From positions 62,001-126,000 of the forward strand of contig NZ_QBLM01000002.1 of the NCBI RefSeq assembly GCF_008828755.2: a DNA stretch of 64,000 bases. Direction: 5' to 3'. This DNA is from [Borrelia] turdi (lineage in GTDB: Bacteria > Spirochaetota > Spirochaetia > Borreliales > Borreliaceae). Below are positions 38,342 through 47,411 of this stretch, in pieces. Under the pieces are notes generated by a model. It worked only from the letters and a program-made list of their open reading frames with translations, was not told where the DNA came from and did not search any database. Position 1 is the stretch's first letter. Each line of letters begins with the position of its first letter. A program made the position numbers and the translations under genes.

Positions 38342-38399
38342 AACTAAGTAGCCTTTGTTGCATATTTTGTAACACGATAGACCATAAGGAGTTTTAATA

Positions 38400-38819
38400 A
38401 TGATTAAAAGATATGAGGCATGTTTTTTGTTTAAAAGTGAAGAAATTGAGTATAAAGGTTCTTTAGAAGAAGTTAAAAAATCTTTAGAATTGTTTGGTGC
38501 AACTGATATTGTTAACAATTTTATTGGGGAGAGAGCCTTGGAATATCCTATCAAAAAGCAAGCTAGAGGTCGTTATGAAATAATAGAATTTAGTATGGAA
38601 GGTAATAATTTAAAAGAACTTGAATCAAGGCTTAAGCTAATTAAAAACTTGCTTAGATATATGATTTTGGTTAAAGTAGTTAGAAAGATTAATACTAAAA
38701 AAATTAAAAGAAGAAATTTTAGAGAATTTAAAGACAGTATTGATAAAGACGGTCTTAAAGGTAGCTCTAAAATCGAAACACCAAGGGGTCCTGAAAGCAC
38801 AGAGATTCAGGAAAGATAA
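38400..38819 (+). CDS. rpsF: 30S ribosomal protein S6
   Basis: Small-subunit protein that pairs with S18. 139 residues: S6 core at about 1-100 (KRYEACFLFKS, ERALEYPIKKQARGRYEIIEFSM) and a charged C-terminal tail of about 40 residues, longer than usual (GLKGSSKIETPRGPESTEIQ). The ATG at 38400 follows AAGGAG. First gene of the conserved rpsF-ssb-rpsR-rplI group. Confidence 0.94.
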   Translation: MIKRYEACFLFKSEEIEYKGSLEEVKKSLELFGATDIVNNFIGERALEYPIKKQARGRYEIIEFSMEGNNLKELESRLKLIKNLLRYMILVKVVRKINTKKIKRRNFREFKDSIDKDGLKGSSKIETPRGPESTEIQER

Positions 38820-38829
38820 GAGGATTTTG

Positions 38830-39279
38830 ATGGCCGATATTAATTCATTAGTATTATCTGGTAGACTTACAAGAGATTCTGAGCTTTCTTATACAGATAG
38901 TGGTATGGCTATTCTTAGATTTTCTTTAGCTAATAATAGAAGAATGAAAAAAAATGATGAATGGATTGATTATCCACAATATTTTGATTGTGTTATTTTC
39001 TCAAAAAGAGCCGAAAGTCTCAATGAGTATTTGAAAAAGGGCAAGCAAGTTGTGGTAAGTGGATCTCTTAAATATGAAAGCTGGCAAGATAGGAATACAG
39101 GCGATAAGAGAAGTAAAGTGAATATATTTGTGGACAATTTGCAAATGTTTGGTTCAAATTCTAATACTTTTCAAATGCAAGATTCAGATATTAATGGCTT
39201 GACAAACCATAAAAGAGAAGATGCAATTAAGGATATTGATGCTGTTGATGATAAATTTAGCGAAGATATACCTTTTTAA
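38830..39279 (+). CDS. ssb: single-stranded DNA-binding protein
   Basis: Coats single-stranded DNA in replication and repair. 149 residues: OB-fold at about 1-105 ([35 protein letters not shown]) and the acidic partner-binding tail ending DIPF. The ATG at 38830 is behind AAGAGGA. A longer in-frame ORF from 38740 overlaps rpsF and is rejected. Confidence 0.96.
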   Translation: MADINSLVLSGRLTRDSELSYTDSGMAILRFSLANNRRMKKNDEWIDYPQYFDCVIFSKRAESLNEYLKKGKQVVVSGSLKYESWQDRNTGDKRSKVNIFVDNLQMFGSNSNTFQMQDSDINGLTNHKREDAIKDIDAVDDKFSEDIPF

Positions 39280-39293
39280 TGGAGTTTAAATTT

Positions 39294-39584
39294 ATGTATA
39301 AAGATAGAGATGTAAATCAAAGAGACTCAAGATTTGAAAATCAGCAGGATGGCTTTAAAAAAAATTCAAATTTCAGATTTTTTAAGAGAAAGTCATGTAA
39401 ATTTTGTGATTCTGGCAAACATCCTGATTATAAAGATTTTGATTTTCTTAAAAAGTTTATTACCGAGCAAGGTAAAATTTTACCTAAAAGAATTACGGGA
39501 ACTTCTGCTAAGCATCAAAGGCGTTTGGCATTAGAAATTAAACGGGCAAGATATATGGCTTTGTTGCCTTTTGTAAAAAAATAG
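39294..39584 (+). CDS. rpsR: 30S ribosomal protein S18
   Basis: Small-subunit protein; binds S6. 96 residues with [23 protein letters not shown] and [22 protein letters not shown], the S18 core. The N-terminal 30 residues (polar, Gln/Asn/Lys-rich) are a longer extension than normal. ATG 39294 has GGAG at 39281-39284; the ATG at 39279 forms part of the same site and is rejected. Confidence 0.94.
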   Translation: MYKDRDVNQRDSRFENQQDGFKKNSNFRFFKRKSCKFCDSGKHPDYKDFDFLKKFITEQGKILPKRITGTSAKHQRRLALEIKRARYMALLPFVKK

Positions 39585-39601
39585 TTATTTTAGGGGTAAT
39601 T

Positions 39602-40102
39602 ATGAAAGTGATTTTAAGGGAAGATTTTATTAATCTCGGAAGAGAAGGAGATACCGTAGAAGTAAAAGATGGATTTGCAAGAAATTATTTACTGCCCAAA
39701 GGTTTTGCGGTTTTTTCAAATAAACATAATATTGAGATTTTTAATCAAAAAAGAAGATCAATATTAAAAAAGCAAGAAACAAAAAAACAGATTGCCAATG
39801 ATTTGAAATCTAAGCTTGATCTTGTTAAATTAGAGTTTTTTATGAAGTCCAATGATTCTGGAAAATTATTTCATAGCGTTAACAGTTTGAATATTGCTGA
39901 TGAACTTTTTAAACTTGGTTTTGATATAGAGAGAAAAAAAATAGATATACATCATGGAACTTTAAAAACTTTTGGAACTTATGATGTGACAATTAAGCTT
40001 TATGAGGGCATTAGCTCTATTATTAAAGTAGAGATAAAAAAAGAAGAAAAGCAAGAGGATAAAAAGTCTTTAAATAAAAATTTAAATAAAGTAAATGAGT
40101 AA
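39602..40102 (+). CDS. rplI: 50S ribosomal protein L9
   Basis: Stabilises the large subunit near L1. 166 residues, starting [34 protein letters not shown], the L9 signature; C-terminal domain at about 80-145, then a Lys-rich tail ([21 protein letters not shown]). Confidence 0.95.
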   Translation: MKVILREDFINLGREGDTVEVKDGFARNYLLPKGFAVFSNKHNIEIFNQKRRSILKKQETKKQIANDLKSKLDLVKLEFFMKSNDSGKLFHSVNSLNIADELFKLGFDIERKKIDIHHGTLKTFGTYDVTIKLYEGISSIIKVEIKKEEKQEDKKSLNKNLNKVNE

Positions 40103-40124
40103 ACTAAGAGATGGAGTGTAGTTC

Positions 40125-41492
40125 GTGGCTTTAGCAGCTTTTTCAAATTCTGCACTTCTTTTTAATGATGGTGCAGAAAAAGCGGTAATTTCTAGTATAT
40201 TTTATAATTCGGATAAGTTAGAGCAAATTGCTTTTCATGTAAGAGCTGATGATTTTTACAATGAAACTCACAAGTTGATTTTCAAAGCAATGGTTTCGCT
40301 TTATGAAAAAAGGGAAAATATTGATCCTATTACTGTTTTTGAAGAAGTATCTAAGCATGTTTCAAAAACACAGCTTTTGATTAAAAAAGATTTAATCAAT
40401 TTGCCGGACTATTTAGATTCACTGTCAGTTTATTTACCAACAGATAGAACTATAAATGTTTATGCAAAAATTGTAAAAGAACAGAGTGTTCGTAGAAGCA
40501 TTTTAAATGTTTCTAAAGAACTTAATGATTATATAAATGATTCTACAAAAACTATTAATGAGGTTGTTGAAGAATCTCAGCAAAAGATTCTCTCAATTGA
40601 GTTAGATTATTCTAGTAAAAACCTCTATCATGCTAAAATTATTGCAGAACGTGTTCATAATGAGATATATGAACGTAGTATGAAGAAAAAGGAAGCGAAT
40701 TTTGGCATTCCAAGTGGCTTTAGAAAAGTTGACTCTCTTATAGGGGGGTTTAGAAATAGTGATTTTATTATAGTTGGTGCTCGTCCTAGTATTGGTAAAA
40801 CAGCATTTGCTTTAAATATTGCTTCTGCTATAGCTTTGAGAAAAGAAGGAAAGAAAAAAGTAGGGTTTTTTTCTCTTGAAATGACAGCGGATGCTTTAAT
40901 AAAAAGAATAATATCGTCTCAATCTTGTATTGATAGCTTTAAGGTTCAAAATAGCATTTTATCTGGTCAAGAAATAAAGTTATTGAATGATATCGTAAAT
41001 GAGATTAGTGATTCTGAGCTTTATATTGAAGATACTCCCAATATTAGTTTACTAACTTTAGCAACTCAAGCTAGAAAGCTTAAGCGATTTTATGGCATAG
41101 ATATAATATTTGTTGATTATATCAGTCTAATTTCTTTTGAAACAAAAAATCTTCCAAGGCACGAACAAGTTGCATCGATTAGTAAATCTCTTAAAGAGCT
41201 TGCTAGAGAGCTTGAAATTCCAATTATTGCATTATCTCAGCTTACAAGAGATACAGAAGGACGTGAACCTAATCTTGCTAGCCTAAGAGAATCAGGAGCA
41301 TTAGAACAAGACGCTGATATTGTAATTTTACTTCATAGGGATAAAGATTTTAAATTTGAGTCTTCTGCTGAGATGGAACCAATAGAAACTAAGGTTATTA
41401 TAGCAAAACATAGAAATGGTCCTACAGGTAGGGCAGATATATTATTTTTACCGCACATTACCAAGTTTGTTAACAAAGATCATCATTATTAA
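40125..41492 (+). CDS. dnaB: replicative DNA helicase DnaB
   Basis: Hexameric helicase of the replication fork. 455 residues: N-terminal primase-interaction domain (about 10-110) and RecA-like motor with Walker A GARPSIGKTAF near 219-229, Walker B IDIIFVDYISL near 324 and AQSQLTRDTEGR-type segment near 365 (here LSQLTRDTEGREPNLASLRESG). It starts at GTG 40125 with GGAG at 40113-40116. Final gene of the rpsF operon, convergent with the next gene across ten bases. Confidence 0.95.
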   Translation: MALAAFSNSALLFNDGAEKAVISSIFYNSDKLEQIAFHVRADDFYNETHKLIFKAMVSLYEKRENIDPITVFEEVSKHVSKTQLLIKKDLINLPDYLDSLSVYLPTDRTINVYAKIVKEQSVRRSILNVSKELNDYINDSTKTINEVVEESQQKILSIELDYSSKNLYHAKIIAERVHNEIYERSMKKKEANFGIPSGFRKVDSLIGGFRNSDFIIVGARPSIGKTAFALNIASAIALRKEGKKKVGFFSLEMTADALIKRIISSQSCIDSFKVQNSILSGQEIKLLNDIVNEISDSELYIEDTPNISLLTLATQARKLKRFYGIDIIFVDYISLISFETKNLPRHEQVASISKSLKELARELEIPIIALSQLTRDTEGREPNLASLRESGALEQDADIVILLHRDKDFKFESSAEMEPIETKVIIAKHRNGPTGRADILFLPHITKFVNKDHHY

Positions 41493-41502
41493 TTTAATGT
41501 CC

Positions 41503-42867
41503 TTATTTAATGACTATTCCAATTCCTAAATAATTAAAGTTAATAGAATGTTTTTCTACTTTTTTTTCATCTATGTTATAAGCTAGAGGTACATAGCTGG
41601 CCTTTGAATATATTTTGAAAATATATTCAGTGTTGCGATATTTTAACATTTTAAACAAAAGTCCCAATTCATTTTCAATTCCAACTTGAAGAATGTTTTT
41701 TATTCTTATTGGTCTGAAGATGCTTTTAATATTTTTGTTATTTTGATTATAGGCAAAAAATAATCCCGAAATGATGTAAGGATTGAATGTTTTTTGGGGT
41801 AAAAATTCATACATTATGCCTGATGATAATCGATTTGTAAAGCTATTATTTTCATTGTAATTGGTATAGTAATTTGTTGATATTGAGAAGTAATAGTTTA
41901 TGTTTTCATTTATTTTGTAGAATATTAAATTTCTTACTTTAAGTGGGATCATAATATCAAATCCAAAATAAAAATTATTGCTTATAATATTAAATTCATT
42001 TTTCGGTTCTGATATTTTTATGCATTCTTCAGGCGTAATGATTATTCCAAATCCTCCAACGCTTAAGAAATTTTCTTTGGTTGAAAAATTTTTAATGTTT
42101 AAATTATTTGTTATGAAAAAATTGTTAGAGTAAAGTCGATAATTTATTCCAATTCCTGTTTCTGCTTCTTGTGTTTTTGAATATGTTTTAAGGCTTTTGA
42201 TTTGATTTTGAGTTTGGGCGTAAAGTTTTATATCAAATCCAATATTTTCATTTTTCAAGGTGATTCCAATGCTGTTTTTGATAAAATAATCTGCAAAATA
42301 AGATAAATCTATATAATTTTCTAAATTTAAAAAATTCATGTAAGAATAATTTAGAGCAAAGCTTAAAAATCCTCTGTAATTGTAGTTATCGTAGCTTTTT
42401 ATACCCGGAATTGGACGTTTTTGATTTAAAATGAGATGAATTATGCTTTGTATTAAGTATCCTCCCCAGTCTCCAAATAATAAGTTTTTAATTCCAATGC
42501 CAAGGTCTATTTCTCCAAAATTTTTTCCATTAATTAGCAATAATATTGGAAAGTAATACATGAAACCTATTTCAATTAAGTCCGTTCTACTAATTAAAGA
42601 TTTTGGTGAGTCTTCATAGCCTCTAAAAGTTAACATGTGTGCTTCTAAATTTACTATAAAATTGTATTTTGAAGTATAGGTAAAAATTAGAGAGCCACTT
42701 CTCAAATCATCAAAAAAATCGCTTAATGAAAATCCAAATCCATCATTTAGTATTTCAAAATAGTATTTGTCAATACCTTCATTTTTGTATTGGATTGCAT
42801 AATTATAAGAATAAGCTTTTAGAGTAGAAATTATTAATATTATGAAAAATATTTTTTTAAAGTTCAT
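41503..42867 (-). CDS. exported protein, candidate outer-membrane beta-barrel
   Basis: 454 residues. N-terminal signal peptide (about 1-22: NFKKIFFIILIISTLKAYS). The rest is rich in Tyr, Asn, Phe and alternating hydrophobic residues in short strands (NYRGFLSFALNYSYMNFLNL, FITNNLNIKNFSTKENFLSV, YYFSISTNYYTNYNE), which looks like a beta-barrel. The C-terminus ends GIGIVIK with no terminal Phe, a weakness of the call. The start at ATG 42867 has no ribosome site; the promoter box ends 7 bases before it (see promoter feature), consistent with leaderless translation. Function unknown. Confidence 0.7.
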   Translation of the reverse strand: MNFKKIFFIILIISTLKAYSYNYAIQYKNEGIDKYYFEILNDGFGFSLSDFFDDLRSGSLIFTYTSKYNFIVNLEAHMLTFRGYEDSPKSLISRTDLIEIGFMYYFPILLLINGKNFGEIDLGIGIKNLLFGDWGGYLIQSIIHLILNQKRPIPGIKSYDNYNYRGFLSFALNYSYMNFLNLENYIDLSYFADYFIKNSIGITLKNENIGFDIKLYAQTQNQIKSLKTYSKTQEAETGIGINYRLYSNNFFITNNLNIKNFSTKENFLSVGGFGIIITPEECIKISEPKNEFNIISNNFYFGFDIMIPLKVRNLIFYKINENINYYFSISTNYYTNYNENNSFTNRLSSGIMYEFLPQKTFNPYIISGLFFAYNQNNKNIKSIFRPIRIKNILQVGIENELGLLFKMLKYRNTEYIFKIYSKASYVPLAYNIDEKKVEKHSINFNYLGIGIVIK

Positions 42868-42873
42868 TTTAAA

Positions 42874-42882
42874 ATTATAGCA
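42874..42882 (-). promoter_or_regulatory. extended -10 promoter at the very start of the exported-protein gene
   Basis: On the minus strand, TGC then TATAAT (42882 down to 42874) is followed by six bases and then the ATG at 42867. The expected transcription start falls on or within one or two bases of the A of the ATG. The -35 element is not clear. This suggests a leaderless mRNA. Confidence 0.55.
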
Positions 42883-43007
42883 TTTTAGCTTATTTATTAA
42901 TTAATTCAGGTTAAATAGTTTATTTTTCATTAAATAAACTTAGTTTTATAGTGGGCTATTGTATTGTATAATTCAATGGAGTTGCTAAGACTTTAGGAGT
43001 AGTTTTG

Positions 43008-44201
43008 ATGAAAAAGGTAGCTATTATTGATGGACTTAGAACGCCCAATGCCAAGTTTGGAGGTTCTTTTAGGGGTTTGGATATTATTGATGAATCTTCA
43101 AAAGTTGTTAAAGCTTTACTTAAAAGAAATAAGTTATGTGAAGTGGATGAGGTTATTATTGGAAACGTAATATCTTCAGGACTTGGTCAAAATATTGCAA
43201 GGCAAATTGCTTTGAAATCTAGTTTAGGTGACACTGTTCCTGCATTTAGTGTTAATAAAGTTTGCGGTTCTGGTCTTAAGGCTTTAGAGCTTGCATTTAA
43301 TTCTATTGTTCTTGGAAATAATGATATTGTTTTAGCTGGAGGGGTAGAAGATTTAACCAATGCTCCTTATCTATTGCCCAGAAAGATTAGATTCGAAGGT
43401 CTTAAATTTGGTAATTTTGGACTTGAAGATTCAATCCAAAAAGATGCTTTAATAGATCCTCTAAATTTTATTTCCATGGGACTTACAGCAGAAAATCTTT
43501 CAGAAAAATATAAGATAACAAGAGAGATGCAAGATGAATTTGCATATAATTCTCATTTAAAGGCCTTAAAAGCAAGAGAACTTGGATATTTTGAAGATGA
43601 AATTTATCCTTTGATTCTTTTTGATAAGAAGACTAATTCTAGTAGGGTTGTCTCAAGTGATGAGGAAATAAGAGATAATTTAACTTTAAATAAGCTAGCA
43701 TCTCTTAATCCTGTTTTTAAAGAATCAGGCACAATAACCGCTGGAAATTCTTCTAGTTTAAATGATGGGGCTTGTTTTTTAATTTTAGCAAGTGAGGAGA
43801 GAGTAAAAAGCTTAGGGATAAAACCATTAGCTTATATTGGGGGATTTAAAAGCGTGGGGCTTGATCCGCTTTATATGGGTTTTGGAGCTTATACAGCTAT
43901 TGAAGGCATTATTAGTAAATTAAGTTTAAACCCTAGAGAAATAGATTTGATTGAGGTTAATGAAGCGTTTGCTGCTCAAGCATTAAGCATTGAAAAAGCT
44001 TTGTTAAAAAAATACAATATAACTAGCGATATTATTAATGTAAATGGTGGTGCTATTGCTTTGGGACATCCATTTGCAGTTAGTGGTTCAAGAATTTTAT
44101 TAACGCTTTCTCGTACTATGAAAATGAAGAATAAAACAAAAGGAATAGCATCTATTTGTGTTGGCGGTGGGCAAGGAATTTCTAGTTTTTTGTATAGATG
44201 A
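43008..44201 (+). CDS. acetyl-CoA C-acetyltransferase (thiolase)
   Basis: Joins two acetyl-CoA into acetoacetyl-CoA, the first step of the mevalonate route used by this genus for isoprenoids. 397 residues: catalytic Cys86 in NKVCGSGLKALE, the His segment GGAIALGHPFAVSG (about 347-360) and the second Cys segment SICVGGGQG (about 384-392). The ATG at 43008 follows AGGAG; an upstream in-frame TTG at 43005 is one codon earlier and closer to that site than is usual. No other pathway gene adjoins it. Confidence 0.92.
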   Translation: MKKVAIIDGLRTPNAKFGGSFRGLDIIDESSKVVKALLKRNKLCEVDEVIIGNVISSGLGQNIARQIALKSSLGDTVPAFSVNKVCGSGLKALELAFNSIVLGNNDIVLAGGVEDLTNAPYLLPRKIRFEGLKFGNFGLEDSIQKDALIDPLNFISMGLTAENLSEKYKITREMQDEFAYNSHLKALKARELGYFEDEIYPLILFDKKTNSSRVVSSDEEIRDNLTLNKLASLNPVFKESGTITAGNSSSLNDGACFLILASEERVKSLGIKPLAYIGGFKSVGLDPLYMGFGAYTAIEGIISKLSLNPREIDLIEVNEAFAAQALSIEKALLKKYNITSDIINVNGGAIALGHPFAVSGSRILLTLSRTMKMKNKTKGIASICVGGGQGISSFLYR

Positions 44202-44280
44202 AAATATTTTATTAACTAGATTTAAATGTAAAATTTTGTTAAATTAGTGGGTAAGCGATTCTTTAATAAGAGGTTATGTT

Positions 44281-45291
44281 ATGAAGAGTTTTTTATTTTT
44301 GGTAATATTGGGAACTGTGGGGATTAACTCTTTTGCTCAAAATACTCCTGTTGCTATTATTAATTTATATAAAAATGAAATTATTACTAAGACCAGTTTT
44401 GATTCTAAGGTTAATATATTTAAAAAGACCCAAGGCCGAGACTTAACTGATGCTGAGAAAAAGCAAGTTTTGCAAGTTTTAATAGCAGATGTTCTTTTTA
44501 GTCAAGAGGCTTCAAAACAAGGAATTAAAATTTCAGATGATGAGGTTATGCAAACGATTAGAACTCAATTTGGGCTTGTAAATCTTACTGATGAGCAAAT
44601 CAAGCAGATGATAGAAAAACAAGGTACAAATTGGAGCGAGCTTTTGTCTTCAATGAAAAGATCTTTATCTTCTCAAAAACTTGTCTTAAAACAAGCTCAA
44701 CCTAAGTTTTCTGAAGTTAAAACTCCTAGTGAGAAAGAAATTGTTGAGTATTATGAGGCTAATAAAACTAAATTTGTAAATCCTGATATTTCAAGAGTTA
44801 GTCATGTATTTTTTTCTACTAAGGATAAAAAAAGATCAGATGTTTTAGATCAAGCAAAAAATATTTTAAGCCAAATAAGGTCAAAAAAAATTACCTTTGA
44901 AGAAGCTGTAAGAAAGTATTCAAATGATGAGTCTTCTAAAGCTAAAAATGGAGATCTTGGATTTTTGTCAAGGGATGATCAAAACGCTAAAAATCTTCTT
45001 GGAGCTGATTTTATAAAAGAGGTTTTTAATTTTAATAAGGGTGATATATCTGCGCCTATTGCTTCAAAGGAAGGGTTTCATATTATTAAAGTTACAGAAA
45101 AATATGCTCAGAGATTTTTAGGCTTGAATGATAAAGTATCTCCTACTACAGATTTGATTGTCAAAGATGCAATAAGAAATAATATGGTTAATATTCAACA
45201 ACAGCAAATTGTTGTTCAAGTGCAGCAAGATGTGTATGGTAAGCTTAACAAGTCTGCAAATATACAAATCTTGGACTCTAGTCTAAAATAA
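44281..45291 (+). CDS. parvulin-type peptidyl-prolyl isomerase, exported chaperone (SurA/PrsA-like)
   Basis: Folds exported or outer-membrane proteins in the periplasm. 336 residues: signal peptide (1-20, KSFLFLVILGTVGINSFA|Q), a SurA N-like region (about 25-140: DSKVNIFKKTQGRDLTDAEKKQVLQ), and a PpiC/parvulin domain at about 165-265 (SRVSHVFFSTKDKKRSDVLDQA, KNGDLGFLSRDDQ, GDISAPIASKEGFHIIKV). The ATG at 44281 follows AAGAGG. nusB follows after 28 bases. Confidence 0.88.
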   Translation: MKSFLFLVILGTVGINSFAQNTPVAIINLYKNEIITKTSFDSKVNIFKKTQGRDLTDAEKKQVLQVLIADVLFSQEASKQGIKISDDEVMQTIRTQFGLVNLTDEQIKQMIEKQGTNWSELLSSMKRSLSSQKLVLKQAQPKFSEVKTPSEKEIVEYYEANKTKFVNPDISRVSHVFFSTKDKKRSDVLDQAKNILSQIRSKKITFEEAVRKYSNDESSKAKNGDLGFLSRDDQNAKNLLGADFIKEVFNFNKGDISAPIASKEGFHIIKVTEKYAQRFLGLNDKVSPTTDLIVKDAIRNNMVNIQQQQIVVQVQQDVYGKLNKSANIQILDSSLK

Positions 45292-45319
45292 AGCATATTT
45301 TTATTTGTATAATTTTGGT

Positions 45320-45757
45320 ATGGATTTAATGCATGAAGTTAGAATTTTGGCTTTTCAAAAGATTTATAGTATTGACATTAATCAAAGCGCAATGGACGAT
45401 ATTTTTGATATTTTTAATATTGAGGATAAAGGATTAGATATAGAAAATGAATCTATTAAGTCATTTTATTCTTCTTTAGTAACTGGTACTTTTAATAATT
45501 TAGAACATATTGACAGCTTGATTAGAGATATTTCCTGGAATTGGTCCTTAGATCGAATAGACAAGGTTGATCTTGCAATACTTAGAATGGGTGTTTATTC
45601 TTTGAAGTTCCAAAATTTTGGAAATTCAAAGCGTGCTGTAATTGATGAGTTGATTTTGATTGCCAAGAAATATGGTAGTAAAAACTCTTACAAATTTATA
45701 AATGGCATACTTGATGCTTTGCTTAAAAATATGGAGAATTGTATTGAAAAAAAATAA
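45320..45757 (+). CDS. nusB: transcription antitermination factor NusB
   Basis: Acts with NusE in antitermination on rRNA operons. 145 residues: MDLMHEVRILAFQKIYSID start, WSLDRIDKVDLAILRMGVYSL near 68-90 and NSYKFINGILDALLK at the end. The start is set at ATG 45320; no ribosome site precedes it, but a TATAAT (45308-45313) ends six bases before, again compatible with a leaderless start. The next gene starts inside its final 14 bases. Confidence 0.9.
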   Translation: MDLMHEVRILAFQKIYSIDINQSAMDDIFDIFNIEDKGLDIENESIKSFYSSLVTGTFNNLEHIDSLIRDISWNWSLDRIDKVDLAILRMGVYSLKFQNFGNSKRAVIDELILIAKKYGSKNSYKFINGILDALLKNMENCIEKK

Positions 45758-47411
45758 AACTTTAGTGTTCATTTTATTATTCTTATTATCGGTTTTTTCA
45801 GGCGGTTTTTATTTCTATTTCAATCCCAATATTTTATATTTTTTAAAGGGTGAGAAAGATTTTAGCAAGCTTATTATAGGAATTGATTTTTATATCGATA
45901 AAAAGAAATTTTCTGATGCAAAAAAAGCAATACGATTTTCATCATATTATGCTAATACTGAATTTAAATGGCTAGCTCTTATCAAAAGAGCTAAGGTTTG
46001 GGCTTTAAATACAGGCAACTACCATCTTATGGAAGATATTGTAAATCTTAGTGTTAAAGTTTTGCCAGGTAATTTAAAACTAAGAGCTTTAGAGGTTTAT
46101 TCTAAGCTTAAAATTGGGTCTTTAAAAGACGCTTATAGAATTGCAAATCAATATCTTTTAAATAGCGAAGAGTATCAAAGTCTTTATGATGAAGTTTTTA
46201 TAAAAAATTTAAGTTCAGATAATAATGTTTTAGATTTTAATAAATTTATTAATAAAATTTATAGAGAAAAGGATCCTCGTGTTTTTGAAGAGATAGGCTT
46301 AAATCTTAAAAATAATGCATTTTTAGTAAATGCAATGCTTTTGCATATAGAGAAAAAAAATATAGATGCTGCTAAGCGTATACTTTTTAAAATTAAAGAA
46401 GACAAAAATTTTTTAAAAGAGCTTGCATATATTTCATACAATCTTAATGATTTAGATTTTACAATTTCCAATCTTAAGTTGCTTAAAAATGAAGATGATC
46501 CGACTTTACTTTTTTTGCTTGCCGATGCTTATTTTAAAAAAGGAGATATCAAGAGTGCTAAGAATGAGTATTTAAAGCTTTATACAAAATTCCCTGATTA
46601 TAATGTTCTTGTTTATTTAAATCTTGCACTTATAGCTAATAATGAGAATGATTTTAAAAGAGCAATTTCTTATTTAAATAAAGCTAATGAGCTGTTTAAA
46701 GACAATAAGATAATAAATTATTATTTAGCAAACATATACTTTAAAATTAAAAATTATTTTAAAGCTAATGAAATTATAGCTAATTACAAGGAAGATCCCT
46801 TATTTTTTAAAATTTATTTTGCGTTAAATTATGCAAATTCTGAGTATGAGGCAAAAAAGTCTTATTTGTGGCGATTATTTTACAAGACAGAGTACAATCC
46901 TATTATTGCCCAAGTTTTGGCTTGGAATTTGTTGCTTTATTCAGATTTAAAGGATTTAGATTTATTTTTTAAAATTTATAATTTTTCTGAAAATAGACAA
47001 GATTGGTATGATTTTTATAAATTTTATTATTATTTTCTTAAAAGAGATTTTGCTGGCTCAAAAAGAGTAATTTTTGATAATAAATCTCAAAAATATATGT
47101 TTGGAATTTATTATAATCTTGGAGTTTTGAGCTTTTCTAAGAAAGATTATAAAGAAGCAGAAAGATATTTTAATAAAGGAATATCTTTATTGCCTAGTAG
47201 TTTTTATGATAAAGATGCTAGCACTCATTATGAGCGTGAGCTTGTATCAAAAATCTACTTAAAACAAGGAATTAATTATCTTTATTTGGGGAAAATGGAA
47301 AAAGGCAAAGAGTCTATTTTGGCTTCTTATTCTTTTTACAAAACTGATGAAGGAAGGCTTTATAAAAATATGATAGATACACTTAGAGAAAGGAAGTTAA
47401 ATTTTGACTAA
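45744..47411 (+). CDS. large membrane-anchored TPR protein
   Basis: 555 residues. N-terminal anchor (about 5-30: TLVFILLFLLSVFSGGFYFYF), then many TPR-like helical repeats over about 40-550 (for example DPTLLFLLADAYFKKGDIKSAKNEYLKLY, YNLGVLSFSKKDYKEAERYFNKGISL). No catalytic motif. It starts at TTG 45744, seven bases after GGAG (45733-45736); an in-frame ATG at 45702 is inside nusB and lacks a ribosome site. It overlaps map by eight bases. Likely periplasmic scaffold (inference); conserved in Borrelia but unassigned. Confidence 0.75.
   Translation: MKKNKTLVFILLFLLSVFSGGFYFYFNPNILYFLKGEKDFSKLIIGIDFYIDKKKFSDAKKAIRFSSYYANTEFKWLALIKRAKVWALNTGNYHLMEDIVNLSVKVLPGNLKLRALEVYSKLKIGSLKDAYRIANQYLLNSEEYQSLYDEVFIKNLSSDNNVLDFNKFINKIYREKDPRVFEEIGLNLKNNAFLVNAMLLHIEKKNIDAAKRILFKIKEDKNFLKELAYISYNLNDLDFTISNLKLLKNEDDPTLLFLLADAYFKKGDIKSAKNEYLKLYTKFPDYNVLVYLNLALIANNENDFKRAISYLNKANELFKDNKIINYYLANIYFKIKNYFKANEIIANYKEDPLFFKIYFALNYANSEYEAKKSYLWRLFYKTEYNPIIAQVLAWNLLLYSDLKDLDLFFKIYNFSENRQDWYDFYKFYYYFLKRDFAGSKRVIFDNKSQKYMFGIYYNLGVLSFSKKDYKEAERYFNKGISLLPSSFYDKDASTHYERELVSKIYLKQGINYLYLGKMEKGKESILASYSFYKTDEGRLYKNMIDTLRERKLNFD

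Noticed and set aside
38740..38829. Extended ssb N-terminus starting inside rpsF
   Set aside because: The normal SSB start is at 38830 with AAGAGGA before it; the upstream part overlaps rpsF in another frame.
45702..45743. ATG 45702 as the start of the large TPR gene
   Set aside because: Inside nusB with no ribosome site; TTG 45744 has GGAG seven bases before and gives a normal membrane anchor.
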